From NCBI GenBank assembly GCA_026713485.1, contig JAPOOK010000027.1, positions 1 to 51,143 on the forward strand: 51,143 bases of DNA, given 5' to 3'. Both the position numbers and the translations under genes were made by a program. This DNA is from Chloroflexota bacterium (GTDB lineage: Bacteria > Chloroflexota > Dehalococcoidia > UBA6926). This document shows, one piece after another, positions 1 through 8,570 of the stretch; position 1 is the first letter of the stretch; the number at the start of each line of letters is the position of its first letter. Under the pieces are notes generated by a model that searched no databases, was not told where the DNA came from, and saw nothing but the letters and a program-made list of their open reading frames with translations.

Positions 1-1
1 C

Positions 2-1090
2 ATCGTCATGCGTAATCCCCTGCTGAGTGTTGTGCTTGTCGGCGTTCCGATGGTCTTCGCCACGTACTTCTATTTCGACATCAACACGGGCCTGAACGGC
101 GTGGACGTCTTCCCCGAAGAGGCCGAAACCAGGGAGGCCTTCTTTGTCATGGAAGAGGAATTCTCCTTTGGGCTGATCAATCCGACAGAGGTCGTTATTG
201 ACGGCGACCTGACGGATGCCAGCGTCACGGGCGCGGTGCAACAACTCCAGGGCGCGCTGCTGGCCGATCCCGCTTTCCCGCTGCCGACTCTGCTTGAGCC
301 AAACCCCGCCAATGACCTTGGCTTGTTGCGGGTTGTCATTCCGGGCGAACCTGCGAGCCAAGCCGCCGTCGATGCGGTGAACAACATCAGAGTCACGCAC
401 ATTCCGGCGGCATTCGCGGGCGTAGACGCGGAGGTGCTGGTCGGGGGGCCAACCGCGGCGGCGGCGGACGTCTTTGACATCGTTGAACGATACACGCCAA
501 TCGTCTTTGCGTTTGTGCTCGGTGTCAGTTTCCTCATCCTGATGCTGGTGTTCCGCTCCATCGTGATTCCGATTAAGGCCGTCTTCATGAACCTGTTGTC
601 CGTGGGCACGGCGTACGGGCTGCTGGTTCTGGTCTTCCAGAAGGGCTACGGCAGAGATCTGCTCGGATTCCAAGAGGCGGCCGTCATCGATGTATGGATA
701 CCACTGTTCCTGTTCTCGATCCTGTTCGGGCTGTCGATGGACTACCACGTCTTCCTGCTGAGCCGCATCCGGGAACGCTTTGACCAGACGGGCGACAACC
801 GCGAGGCTGTGGCGTTCGGACTGCGTGAGACTGCCGGCCTCATCACCGGAGCGGCGCTCATCATGGTTGCCGTTTTCGGCGCGTTCGCCTCCGGCCAGAC
901 GATCATCAATCAGCAGGTCGGCTTCGGCCTTTCGGTCGCGATTCTCCTGGACGCAACACTGGTGCGGTCAGTGCTCGTGCCGGCGACGATGGAGATGCTT
1001 GGGGCGCGCAACTGGTATCTGCCGAAGTTCCTGCGTTGGCTGCCGGACGTGCGCGTCGAGCCTGTCGAGGAGCACAGCCCTACTGCCTAA
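2..1090 (+). CDS. MMPL/RND-family transporter, C-terminal part (5' truncated by window)
   Basis: The frame is open from base 2, so the ATG at base 8 is probably internal and the gene starts upstream of the window. The visible 360 residues have a membrane segment near residue 8, an extracytoplasmic region of about 130 residues, then a cluster of hydrophobic helices. One of these carries the LFGLSMDYHVFLLSRIRE motif typical of the last membrane block of MMPL/RND exporters. This family exports lipids, drugs or other hydrophobic compounds using proton motive force; the substrate cannot be read here. The tail ends in a short charged segment after the last helix. A strong hairpin follows immediately, and the next gene converges on it. 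Family assignment is good; direction and substrate of transport are inference. Confidence 0.85.
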   Translation: MVMRNPLLSVVLVGVPMVFATYFYFDINTGLNGVDVFPEEAETREAFFVMEEEFSFGLINPTEVVIDGDLTDASVTGAVQQLQGALLADPAFPLPTLLEPNPANDLGLLRVVIPGEPASQAAVDAVNNIRVTHIPAAFAGVDAEVLVGGPTAAAADVFDIVERYTPIVFAFVLGVSFLILMLVFRSIVIPIKAVFMNLLSVGTAYGLLVLVFQKGYGRDLLGFQEAAVIDVWIPLFLFSILFGLSMDYHVFLLSRIRERFDQTGDNREAVAFGLRETAGLITGAALIMVAVFGAFASGQTIINQQVGFGLSVAILLDATLVRSVLVPATMEMLGARNWYLPKFLRWLPDVRVEPVEEHSPTA

Positions 1091-1099
1091 TAAAAGGGA

Positions 1100-1126
1100 G
1101 CGGCGCTCCCGTGTCGGGAGCGCCGC
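1100..1126. terminator. Hairpin between convergent genes
   Basis: A perfect 12-bp G+C-rich stem (1100-1111 with 1115-1126) closes a 3-base loop just past the transporter stop and before the stop of the convergent gene. There is an AAAA before the stem but no long T-run after it. It probably ends transcription in both directions. Confidence 0.65.
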
Positions 1127-1153
1127 CCGTAATTCTCAGGACCAGTCCGGCTA

Positions 1154-2329
1154 TCAGGCGGGGGCGGGGCCCAGGACACGATAGCCCTGGTTTTGCTCGG
1201 TCCGCTCTGCAAGCGGGAGAATCTCAATCACAACGTTGGAAAGACCGACAACCTCACCGCGATCGTCGAAGGAATAATTCTCGCCGATCGCGCCGCTCCA
1301 CGTGACATCGTAGAGGCAATCCCGGAATGCCTCCGTATCCTGGTCGTCCTCCGTCTCCTTGAGGCATTCCGCAGCGATGTACACGCTGTCGTAAGCGGAG
1401 CCCAGGTACCAGGGCAGCGTGACGTAGTCATACTTGGCGCGGAAATTCTGTAAGACGCTCTGGCCCTTCGCAATGCCCGGATCCAGGTCGGCGATCACGG
1501 CCTTGAGTCCCGTCGCCGCCTCTCCGGCCACCTCGAGGGCCGTCGAGCCGATCGAGACAACCTCGCTATAGATTGGACCGTCATACCCAATCTCCCGAGC
1601 CTGCTTGATTATCGAGCCCGCGCTTGCCTCACCTTGCGCGGCTATCATCAACGCATCGGGGTTGCTCTCCCGCAAGAGAGTAAGTTGCGTTCTGAAATCC
1701 AGCGTTTCCGTTTGATAGCGTTCTGAAGCCACCACCTGCCCGCCGAGCACCTCAAACCGCTCTGAAACGCCGCGTCGCACTCCCTCCGCGTAGTCAGTCG
1801 ACTCGGAAATCGTGGCCAGCGTTCGAATGCCGTCAGCCCACAGGAGGTTACCTGTTTCTATGCCCAGTTTTTCATCGCTGATCGCGGTGCGGAAGATGAA
1901 GTCTCCTGCGTCTGCGATATCCGGGTTGGTCGCCGATGAGGAGAAGAGCACAACGCCGTCTTCTTCAGCCAGTGGAGCGACGCCCAACATTGCGCCGCTG
2001 CACGACGTGCCAAGAATAATCTTGATGTCATCCACGTCCGTCAGCTTGTTATAGGCGGTAATTGCGTCCTGTGCATTGCACTTGGAGTCCTCAACCACCA
2101 ACTCAAGCGGCGTACCGTTGATTCCGCCTGCCTCATTGATTTCCTCCAGCGCCAACTGCTTGGCACGGTTTGACACATTGCCATACGTCTCGCCGGGGCC
2201 GGTGAGAGCCTCCATGACACCAATGCGGTAGGTTTCAGGTTCATCATCACTTTCGCAGCCCACTGCAGCCCCGAAAATCAGCATGCTGGACACAACGAGC
2301 AAAAGGATCGCAACAATTGGGTGCTTCAT
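1154..2329 (-). CDS. ABC transporter substrate-binding lipoprotein, branched-chain amino acid type
   Basis: A 391-residue periplasmic-binding-protein-like lipoprotein of the LivK/receptor-ligand type. The signal peptide ends in a lipobox (AVGC, Cys at about residue 25). The mature protein opens with YRIGVMEALTGPGETYGN, the usual first strand and ligand loop of this family. Later segments (GGINGTPLELVVEDSKC, SSSATNPDIADAGDFIFRT) match the Type 1 periplasmic fold. A strong Shine-Dalgarno sequence (AGGAGGGAG) lies just before the ATG. No permease or ATPase gene is adjacent, so it is an orphan receptor here. The ligand could be an amino acid, amide or aromatic acid; the sequence does not decide. 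Confidence 0.9.
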   Translation of the reverse strand: MKHPIVAILLLVVSSMLIFGAAVGCESDDEPETYRIGVMEALTGPGETYGNVSNRAKQLALEEINEAGGINGTPLELVVEDSKCNAQDAITAYNKLTDVDDIKIILGTSCSGAMLGVAPLAEEDGVVLFSSSATNPDIADAGDFIFRTAISDEKLGIETGNLLWADGIRTLATISESTDYAEGVRRGVSERFEVLGGQVVASERYQTETLDFRTQLTLLRESNPDALMIAAQGEASAGSIIKQAREIGYDGPIYSEVVSIGSTALEVAGEAATGLKAVIADLDPGIAKGQSVLQNFRAKYDYVTLPWYLGSAYDSVYIAAECLKETEDDQDTEAFRDCLYDVTWSGAIGENYSFDDRGEVVGLSNVVIEILPLAERTEQNQGYRVLGPAPA

Positions 2330-2467
2330 TTCTCCCTCCTTGCCGACGATTCTTGCGGCACGGAAACAATCCTCGAGGTGGAGGCACGGTCAACCGCCGT
2401 CTCTCCGCCTCCCTGATGGGGGTCGGACACTAAATTTTACACCCTAAGACTGCCCGACCGAATTGGT

Positions 2468-3958
2468 CTAAGTCTCATCTTCGGTCACAGAATCCCTCGT
2501 AACCGTGAGAAGGTAACCGGCTGATCGGGTGTGCCGGGCGTCCGCCACCAGGATCGCGTGGCGGCCGGTCTCCGACGCCTCGTAAATGAGACTGGCATCC
2601 AGGTTGAGCAATCCGTGTCCGCCGTCATCGTCGCTGCGCATCAGGCGCGATGAAACATCGTCACGACCAACGAATACGACTGGATCAATGGCAGCCGCCT
2701 CAACGTCCACGACGATGGCATCGCCTTCTTCGAGCTCGATGAAGAACAGGTCATGATCAGCAGGGTTATCCAGAGCACCGATGACACTTTGCCCCGGCTC
2801 GACAACCGTTCCGTCATCGAGATCGATCAATGGGAACAACCCGTGGCTGCTGCTGATCTCATACTCTGTTTCGCTTCGTGCGTATTGCTCAACGAAGACC
2901 ACATAGGGACTATCTTCACGGATTGTCAGTGACAGAGTCTCAGTGCCGGTGTTCGTCTCATCAACACTCACGATGTGATTGCCGATGAAATCCCATGCGA
3001 TGAGAAAAACATCATTGTCGCTCGTCACGTCGATGGTGACTGTCTCTCCAAGCGGGCCGGTTATTGCGTAACCGTGCTGCCCAAGCCGGGCGACAAGTGT
3101 GCCCTCGCCATCACTGAGTTCGTGCTCTGCCCGAAGCAGCCGGTCTCCCAACTCTGAAACGTCCTCTCCGCCAAGGAGCGGCTCAATCCTCGTGAAGAGG
3201 CTATCTGCATTGGGGATCAGTGGAATTGACACGTCCGGGCCGACGAGGCCGCTAATCCCGGCTAGCGCGCCGGTCTCCGTAACGAGCGCGCCTCCGTGAT
3301 GACCTGCCGTTACGCCCGCGTCCGTTTGGAAGAGCGTAAGATCGGCCGCCGCCCAATAAGCCGTGCCGGATATGATCCCTTGCGTCATAGACGGTTCCGG
3401 ATCAGCCCCCTCATGCCACTGATGCGCGACAAGATAAACGGTCGCGCCCGTCTTGAGGTCGGAGGCATCCGCAATGGCCAGTGACTGACCTATAGGCGGG
3501 AATGGCCCCAGCACTGCCGTGTTCGACAGATAGTCCAGATGCGCCACAGGCGCATCCGGAATCGATTGGCCGTCTGCCAACGTCACATTGACCTGGGAGT
3601 ACGGTAGGACGAGGTGGGCGCTTGTAATGACGTAGCCGCCTTCAATCAACACGCCGGTACCGAGTGTGATTGGAGTCTCAACACGGACGACGGATCTGCT
3701 GACAAGTTCATACACCTCTTCGGCGGTCAGTGGGAACGGCTGGGGTGTCGGCGTCGGCTGCGGGGTGGCGGTTGGAGCAGGTGTGGCTGTGGGTTGCGGT
3801 GGCGCGGGCGGCTGGGGTGATGCCGTCGGCGCCGGGGTTGCCGTTGGCTGCGGCGCTGGGGTGGGTTCCGGGTCACTGCACCCCGCCGCTAGCAAGAGCG
3901 ATGACGCGGCAATGACACCCGTAATCGTCATAAGTACGCGCACACGCCATCCAGTCAT
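2468..3958 (-). CDS. Trypsin-fold (HtrA-like) lipoprotein with degenerate active site and PPC-like C-terminus
   Basis: A 496-residue lipoprotein (LLAAGC lipobox, Cys27). A Pro/Thr/Ala/Gln linker (about residues 30-74) is followed by a trypsin-like domain (about 80-270). His115 in ITSAHLV is kept. The position of the catalytic Asp in the usual D-x-x-T-D-L-A-V-L block reads DYLSNTAVL, giving Asn146. The GNSGGP block reads GHHGGA, so the nucleophile Ser is His221 (CAC codon at 3296-3298). It is therefore probably not a working serine protease. The C-terminal half has two beta-rich stretches resembling bacterial pre-peptidase C-terminal domains (HDLFFIELEEGDAIVVDVEA is the clearest). Likely an anchored surface binding protein. 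Monocistronic, followed by no partner protease. Confidence 0.8.
   Translation of the reverse strand: MTGWRVRVLMTITGVIAASSLLLAAGCSDPEPTPAPQPTATPAPTASPQPPAPPQPTATPAPTATPQPTPTPQPFPLTAEEVYELVSRSVVRVETPITLGTGVLIEGGYVITSAHLVLPYSQVNVTLADGQSIPDAPVAHLDYLSNTAVLGPFPPIGQSLAIADASDLKTGATVYLVAHQWHEGADPEPSMTQGIISGTAYWAAADLTLFQTDAGVTAGHHGGALVTETGALAGISGLVGPDVSIPLIPNADSLFTRIEPLLGGEDVSELGDRLLRAEHELSDGEGTLVARLGQHGYAITGPLGETVTIDVTSDNDVFLIAWDFIGNHIVSVDETNTGTETLSLTIREDSPYVVFVEQYARSETEYEISSSHGLFPLIDLDDGTVVEPGQSVIGALDNPADHDLFFIELEEGDAIVVDVEAAAIDPVVFVGRDDVSSRLMRSDDDGGHGLLNLDASLIYEASETGRHAILVADARHTRSAGYLLTVTRDSVTEDET
3737..3871 (-). repeat. Proline/threonine-rich low-complexity linker
   Basis: This stretch encodes residues 30-74 of the protease-like lipoprotein and is almost entirely Pro, Thr, Ala and Gln, with the unit PQPTATPAPTA appearing twice. 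The DNA is a degenerate short repeat. It probably holds the folded domain away from the membrane, and such tracts can change length by slippage. Confidence 0.7.
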
Positions 3959-4020
3959 GAATCACCCCTTGTGCTCAAAGTCCGTCGAGGCATATCTCGA
4001 CACGACAATTCAGAGAAAAA

Positions 4021-4097
4021 TGGTGGGCGATAGAGGATTTGAACCTCTGACCTCAGCGATGTCAACGCTGCGCTCTAACCAACTGAGCTAACCGCCC
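4021..4097 (-). tRNA. tRNA-Val (anticodon GAC), CCA encoded
   Basis: Read on the minus strand this folds as a complete tRNA. The acceptor stem pairs GGGCGGT with ATCGCCC, with one G-T wobble. The anticodon stem CAGCG/CGCTG closes the loop TTGACAT, giving anticodon GAC (valine, GTC/GTT codons). The T arm AGAGG/CCTCT encloses TTCAAAT. The discriminator A is followed by a genomic CCA (complement of 4021-4023). Confidence 0.97.
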
Positions 4098-4415
4098 ACA
4101 GTACCCGTGTCAACCGCGTCGCCTTGGCCATTGGCGGGTGAGATTCATTCTAGTTACGCCACACAAAGCCGGTCAAATTGTTTTAAAGTTCGCGATCCAA
4201 CGATGGTTGTTCAAGCGGTTGGTCCGCCGCGTTCCGGCGTCGAGTCCGGAAAAGTGTCATCTGCGGTATGTCGGCTTGGGAATCCCCCTGGCTGCTAACC
4301 TCGGGTATCGAGGCTGCGTTTTCTTCTTTGACCGGTCATTAGACACACAGCCAACACCGGCGACCATGTAAACCCCTTTGAGGGCACGCATGGCGACCCC
4401 GAGGAGGAGCAGCGG
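4098..4415. other. Gene-free stretch between tRNA-Val and the small exported protein
   Basis: No credible coding region lies in these 318 bases; the open frames have no family-like sequence and no ribosome binding site. It holds the probable tRNA promoter (4147-4176, minus) and, at its right end, the ribosome binding site of the next gene. Confidence 0.6.
4147..4176 (-). promoter_or_regulatory. Probable sigma70-type promoter of tRNA-Val
   Basis: On the minus strand a TTGACC box (complement of 4171-4176) is followed after 18 bases by TAGAAT (complement of 4147-4152). Both match consensus at five of six positions. The tRNA begins about 43 bases downstream. Confidence 0.5.
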
Positions 4416-4826
4416 GTGAGGAAACGAGTATTTCTGATCATTGGAGTGCTGGCGGGACTGCTTGCGCTGGGAGTGGCGACCACGGTCGTGATAGCCCAGG
4501 AATCCAATGACGACGACAAGAACAGTTTTTTCGATGACTTCGTTGAGCGTGTAGCTGAGATCCTCGACGAGGATGAGGACACGGTTCGCGACGCAATGGA
4601 AACCGCGCGGGAAGAAACGAAGGAAGCGTGGAAAGAGAAGTGGGAACAGGCCTACCGCGACAAGCTGGAAGAGAAGCTTGACGCAGCCGTTGAGGCCGGA
4701 AAGATCACACAAGACGAGGCCGACGAGTACCTGGATTGGTACGACGACAGGCCGGACGGAGCCTCGTTCAGTCGCGGGTTCGGCCGCCACGGAAAGGGAT
4801 TCGGCCATCAGCGCTGGGGCAAATAA
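4416..4826 (+). CDS. Small exported acidic/helical protein (DUF2680-like)
   Basis: A 136-residue protein starting at GTG, with GAGGAGGAG a few bases upstream deciding the start. Residues 1-28 form a signal peptide or single membrane anchor. Residues 30-105 are very rich in Glu, Lys and Asp and should be helical. The block KITQDEADEYLDWYDDRPDG resembles the repeated helix-turn unit of DUF2680-type small exported proteins. The tail is rich in Gly, His, Phe and Arg (GFGRHGKGFGHQRWGK). Function is unknown; a cell-envelope role is a guess. It is a lone gene flanked by a promoter-less gap and a strong palindromic terminator. Confidence 0.75.
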   Translation: MRKRVFLIIGVLAGLLALGVATTVVIAQESNDDDKNSFFDDFVERVAEILDEDEDTVRDAMETAREETKEAWKEKWEQAYRDKLEEKLDAAVEAGKITQDEADEYLDWYDDRPDGASFSRGFGRHGKGFGHQRWGK

Positions 4827-4931
4827 GAAGACACACCGGGCGTAACGAACTGACCTGCCACTCCTCCCCGTCCCGCTCTTCGTCCATCTGCTGCGGGACA
4901 CGGCAGGCAAGGAACGCCCGAAGTCATGTCA

Positions 4932-4961
4932 GAGAGGGGCGCGGCATATGCCGCGCCCCTC
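4932..4961. terminator. Perfect 30-bp palindrome, bidirectional terminator
   Basis: A perfect inverted repeat with no spacer (arms 4932-4946 and 4947-4961) lies between two convergent genes. It is followed by TGCTT on the plus strand. Its position and symmetry suit a bidirectional transcription terminator. Confidence 0.7.
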
Positions 4962-4965
4962 TTGC

Positions 4966-5886
4966 TTAAGCCTCCCGACCGCCGGGCACGTAGCCGCTCT
5001 CCTCAAAGAGCGTGCGCACAGGCAGGCCGATGATTGACCCCACGCGCGCTTCCGGGTGCGACTCAAGGTAGGACTGCACGATGGCGTAGCCGATCGCATG
5101 ACCGGTCCAAACAGGCACACGGTCATCGTCTCCAAACAGGTACCGACGAATCTCTAGTGGATCGGTATCGTCCAGCCGGCTCTCCACGCTGGGCCAGATT
5201 GCGCGTTCAACCTCCGGCGGGAGCGCTGAGACCCAGTGGGGCTGATGCTCCGGCACGATACCGCCCGCAAAGACATCCGCAATCCCTTCAGTCACCATCG
5301 CGTCCAGCAGCGTGTCCGGCTCATTGTTCTTGACGTAGATCATGCGACCGCCAGTGAGGCCGCGCGGGAAGAGCCAATTGCGGACAAGGTGGACGTACTC
5401 GTGAGCCGTAATATAGGCAAGCGTTTCAGTCCAGTTGTGCGCTGGCCACACGAACAGGAGGGTGACGCCGGAGCTGAGGCTGACGCCATTCGCGTACTGC
5501 ATCGCCTGCGTCAGTCCGCGGCTTTCACCATCTCCCATCAGGATGACGACACGGGCTGACAGGTCCGGGCGCGGCAGCGCCTGTGAGCACTTGTACAGCG
5601 TGTCTTCAACGATGCCGCGTGGCGAGAGGGCGTCCGTGGCATTCACCGCGCGGATGAATGCGTTGAGTTCCGGATCACCCGTCTGCGTCATCGTCCAGTG
5701 TTCGCCGATGTCGATGAACGTGGGCTGCTCTCCCGCAAGCAGGCGGTGGATGTACAGCCTCAGCCGCTGTTTGAACGATTCGAGCGGGGGTTGCTCAACC
5801 TGGTTCAGCGCCTGCTCGGCAAAATAGCCTTCAAGCCGATAGGCCGGGACGACCGTCATCTGCCGGGGAAGCCGCCTGCCTGTCAT
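4966..5886 (-). CDS. Putative zinc-dependent protease, DUF2268-like (HExxH)
   Basis: A 306-residue protein with no signal peptide or membrane segment visible. The key motif is AHEYVHLVRNWLF, an HExxH zinc-binding site at His162/Glu163/His166, placed as in DUF2268-type predicted metalloproteases (HEyxHxxR). It is followed by a GIADVFAG segment that could supply the third ligand region. The start ATG gives MTGRRLPRQM; no strong ribosome binding site is seen. It lies 34 bases downstream of the CoA transferase on the same strand, with a hairpin in between, so co-transcription is possible but may be attenuated. Substrate unknown. Confidence 0.72.
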   Translation of the reverse strand: MTGRRLPRQMTVVPAYRLEGYFAEQALNQVEQPPLESFKQRLRLYIHRLLAGEQPTFIDIGEHWTMTQTGDPELNAFIRAVNATDALSPRGIVEDTLYKCSQALPRPDLSARVVILMGDGESRGLTQAMQYANGVSLSSGVTLLFVWPAHNWTETLAYITAHEYVHLVRNWLFPRGLTGGRMIYVKNNEPDTLLDAMVTEGIADVFAGGIVPEHQPHWVSALPPEVERAIWPSVESRLDDTDPLEIRRYLFGDDDRVPVWTGHAIGYAIVQSYLESHPEARVGSIIGLPVRTLFEESGYVPGGREA

Positions 5887-5906
5887 GGCGCGCTGTGAAC
5901 GGACGC

Positions 5907-5926
5907 GGCTAGCGGTGGCGCTAGCC
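5907..5926 (-). terminator. Hairpin containing the CoA-transferase stop codon
   Basis: A perfect 8-bp stem (5907-5914 with 5919-5926) with a 4-base loop includes the TAG stop of the CoA transferase. There is no T-tract after it. It may lower transcription or translation into the downstream metalloprotease gene. Confidence 0.35.
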
Positions 5927-8350
5927 GATTGCGCCGGATTCTTCGAGCCCCGCGTATTCCTCGTCGGAGAGCCCCAGGATGCCCATCAGGACCTCCCGCG
6001 TGTGGAGGCCGGGCGTGGGCGCCCCCATGCGAACGCGACCGGGTGATTCGCTGAATTTGATTGTCATGCCCGGGTGTTCAACGGGACCCGGCACGTTGTG
6101 ATTCACTTCAACGACGTACCCCCGGGAGCGCAGCTGCGGATCGAGGTACAGGTCCTCACCGGTGGCCGCCATGCCCGCAGCGATGCCGGCGCGCTGACAC
6201 GTATACATAACTTGGTGCGCGGAGCGCGTGCGCGTCCACGCCGAGATCTCCTCGTCGAGGGCATCGTGGTTGGCCTGCCGATCCGCGAACGTTGCGAAAC
6301 GAGGATCGTCGGCAAGTTCCGGCCTCCCAATCACTTCCGTCAGCGCACGCCACGACACGTTGTCGTCGTCCGGGCAGGAGATGGCGCACCAGCGGTCGCC
6401 TCCGCCGCACTGGTAGACACCCTGCGGCGCGGCATTCGGATCGCGGTTGCCCCACGCCTCCGCCGACTCCGCGCCGAACTGTGTCTCAAGGAACGCCATG
6501 CCGATCATGCTCGCGGTGGCCTGGAATTGCGGAATCTCGATGTATTGCCCCTCTCCGGTGCGGTCACGGTAGTGAAGCGCAGCCATGATAGAGAGGGCAA
6601 GGTTGCCGGCAGTAATGAAGTCCGGGTAGGCATTCCTGCCGCGCGCGGGCCATTGCGCGTCCGGCTGCGCCCACAGGTAGCCAAGCCCGGTGAACGAAGT
6701 GAGGCACTGGCCAACGGCCGTGAAATTCCTCATCGGCCCCATCGCGCCGTAGCCGGGACAGCTGACCATGATGAGGCGCGGGTTGACCTGCTTGAGCACG
6801 TCATAGTTGATGTTGAATCGGTCTATCGCGCCCGGCGCGTTGTTCTCCACAACAACGTCTGCCTCCGCCGCAAGCCGCCTGAACAGCTCCTGCCCGTCAG
6901 GCGTATGCAGATCAATCGCGATTGATCTCTTGTTGCGATTGTTCTCGCCGTAGGCCGCGTTGGTGCTGCGCCATGCCGTCGGGTTGCCCTCACGATCGTG
7001 AACGCGTCCGTCCGCGAACTTGGTGGATTCCACCTTTATGACGTCCGCGCCATAGTCGGCGATGAATCGCGTGCCGAAAGGCGCTGCCCATACACGCTCG
7101 AATGCGAGAATCCGCACGCCGTCCAGCGGCAGGCCGGAACCGCTTGCGCCGTTTGAGCCCCCAACGGGGACAGCCTGGCGCTCGACAGGCGCAGCGCCGA
7201 GGATCTCATCCTGGTGCTGTCCCAGCAGGGGCGCAGGGCGACGAACGCTCAGGGGGCTCGCGCCGAAACGTGCCGTTCCGCCCGGAATCATGTACTTGCC
7301 CAGAACGGGATGCTCCATTGGCGAGAAGAATCCATAGACCTCCGCGTGCGGGTGCGCGGCAAAATCCGCTGGCGTGTTGGCGGGGGCAACGGTGACGTGC
7401 CTTTCCACGCCGCCGCTCAGGTACTCCTCAGCCGTCATCGTGCTGATGAATTCCCCGGCGATTGCCGTGATCTCGTCTGCTTTGCCGTCCCGTCCACTCA
7501 ACTCACGCATTGCGGGGTCGAGCAGCATCGGGTGGTTGACCCAGTTGGCGAACTCAACCCATTGCCGGGGCGAGGTCAGCGCAAGCTGTACCCACACACC
7601 GTCGGACGCCTGGAAATACTGGGTTGGGCCAATTCCGCCCTTGCTGCCGCGTCGCGGCATGACCTCGCTCATCGCGGCATAGCGCATGAGGTTCATGGTC
7701 TTATGAGCGTGTACCTCGGTCATCGAAACATCGAGATGCTGGCCGCGGCCCGTGGTACGCCGATGCCACAGGGCGATGAGCGTGCCGAACGCGGCATGGA
7801 TAGAACTCAGTTGGAAACCCTGGTAGCGGGGCATGGTGACGGGAGGGCCCTCTGCTTCGCCCTCCGGGTAGACGGAGCCGCCCAACGCGGTCACGGCAAT
7901 GTCCGCGCCCACAAAGTCGCGGTACGGGCCCGTGCGCCCAAACGGCGTGATGGACGTGACGACGACGCCAGGATTGATAGCGGCGAGATCGTCGTAGCCG
8001 AGGCCGCGCGCCTCCATCTCGCCGGGGTGACCGGATTCGAGTACAACGTCCGCGTTCCTGACCAGTTCAAGTAAGCGCGCCCTATCCTGCCCCGAATCAA
8101 GATCAAGCGTGATGCCGCGCTTGTTGGTATTGAAGGGGAGGAAGAAGAGGCTGTTGTCCGGACCCGCCTCGCCGTGCGCGAACGGCGCCATTCGGCGGGA
8201 GGGGCTTCCGGACGGCGGCTCGATGAGAGTGACATCCGCGCCGAGGTCGGCAAGAATCCGTCCACACGGCTGTCCTTGCGGTCCGGTGAGGTCAAGTACG
8301 GTCAGCCCGTGCAGCGCGCCTGTCCCTCCGGAGCCTGTCCCGTTTGTCAT
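5921..8350 (-). CDS. CoA transferase, CaiB/BaiF (family III), two tandem domains in one chain
   Basis: An 809-residue protein made of two family III CoA-transferase domains (about residues 10-385 and 405-800). Family III members are usually near 400 residues each and work as interlocked dimers moving CoA between carboxylic acids. Both halves show the N-terminal block (VLDLTGPQGQPCGRILADLGADV; ILAFERVWAAPFGTRFIADYGADVIKVES) and the TGRGQ/TGEGQ block. The second half keeps the Asp before the helix (NAYPDFITAG, Asp codon at 6620-6622). The matching stretch of the first half (MPRYQGFQLSSIHAA) has none, so it may be non-catalytic. I chose the ATG at 8348-8350 because GAGGA precedes it; an upstream ATG at 8416 is in frame but lacks support. 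Confidence 0.9.
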   Translation of the reverse strand: MTNGTGSGGTGALHGLTVLDLTGPQGQPCGRILADLGADVTLIEPPSGSPSRRMAPFAHGEAGPDNSLFFLPFNTNKRGITLDLDSGQDRARLLELVRNADVVLESGHPGEMEARGLGYDDLAAINPGVVVTSITPFGRTGPYRDFVGADIAVTALGGSVYPEGEAEGPPVTMPRYQGFQLSSIHAAFGTLIALWHRRTTGRGQHLDVSMTEVHAHKTMNLMRYAAMSEVMPRRGSKGGIGPTQYFQASDGVWVQLALTSPRQWVEFANWVNHPMLLDPAMRELSGRDGKADEITAIAGEFISTMTAEEYLSGGVERHVTVAPANTPADFAAHPHAEVYGFFSPMEHPVLGKYMIPGGTARFGASPLSVRRPAPLLGQHQDEILGAAPVERQAVPVGGSNGASGSGLPLDGVRILAFERVWAAPFGTRFIADYGADVIKVESTKFADGRVHDREGNPTAWRSTNAAYGENNRNKRSIAIDLHTPDGQELFRRLAAEADVVVENNAPGAIDRFNINYDVLKQVNPRLIMVSCPGYGAMGPMRNFTAVGQCLTSFTGLGYLWAQPDAQWPARGRNAYPDFITAGNLALSIMAALHYRDRTGEGQYIEIPQFQATASMIGMAFLETQFGAESAEAWGNRDPNAAPQGVYQCGGGDRWCAISCPDDDNVSWRALTEVIGRPELADDPRFATFADRQANHDALDEEISAWTRTRSAHQVMYTCQRAGIAAGMAATGEDLYLDPQLRSRGYVVEVNHNVPGPVEHPGMTIKFSESPGRVRMGAPTPGLHTREVLMGILGLSDEEYAGLEESGAIG

Positions 8351-8570
8351 GACATCCTCATTTCGCGGACTAGGAGCAATCACGCTCAGAATAGGAGCGC
8401 CCGTGCGCAGCGTCAACGCAGACGTCCCGGCAAGACCTAGAACGGCCGTTTGCGGTTCCCATTAAACTGGATGTATGGAACAGATTAAGGGTCTCCTCCG
8501 CTCAGCAGCCATCACGTCAGTGGCAAGCGTTAGCACCGCCATCGTCGCCGTTTCCCTTTTAGACTGAAGT

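Noticed and set aside
3666-4091. Plus-strand Gly/Val-rich frame opposite the Pro/Thr linker
   Set aside because: It is the reverse reading of the repeat and runs into the tRNA; low-complexity artefact.
4257-4910. 217-codon minus-strand frame opposite the small exported protein
   Set aside because: The plus-strand gene has a signal peptide, ribosome binding site and family-like helical sequence; the antisense frame has none.
6074-6925. 283-codon plus-strand frame inside the CoA transferase
   Set aside because: Antisense to a strongly conserved coding region, rich in Arg and without a ribosome binding site.
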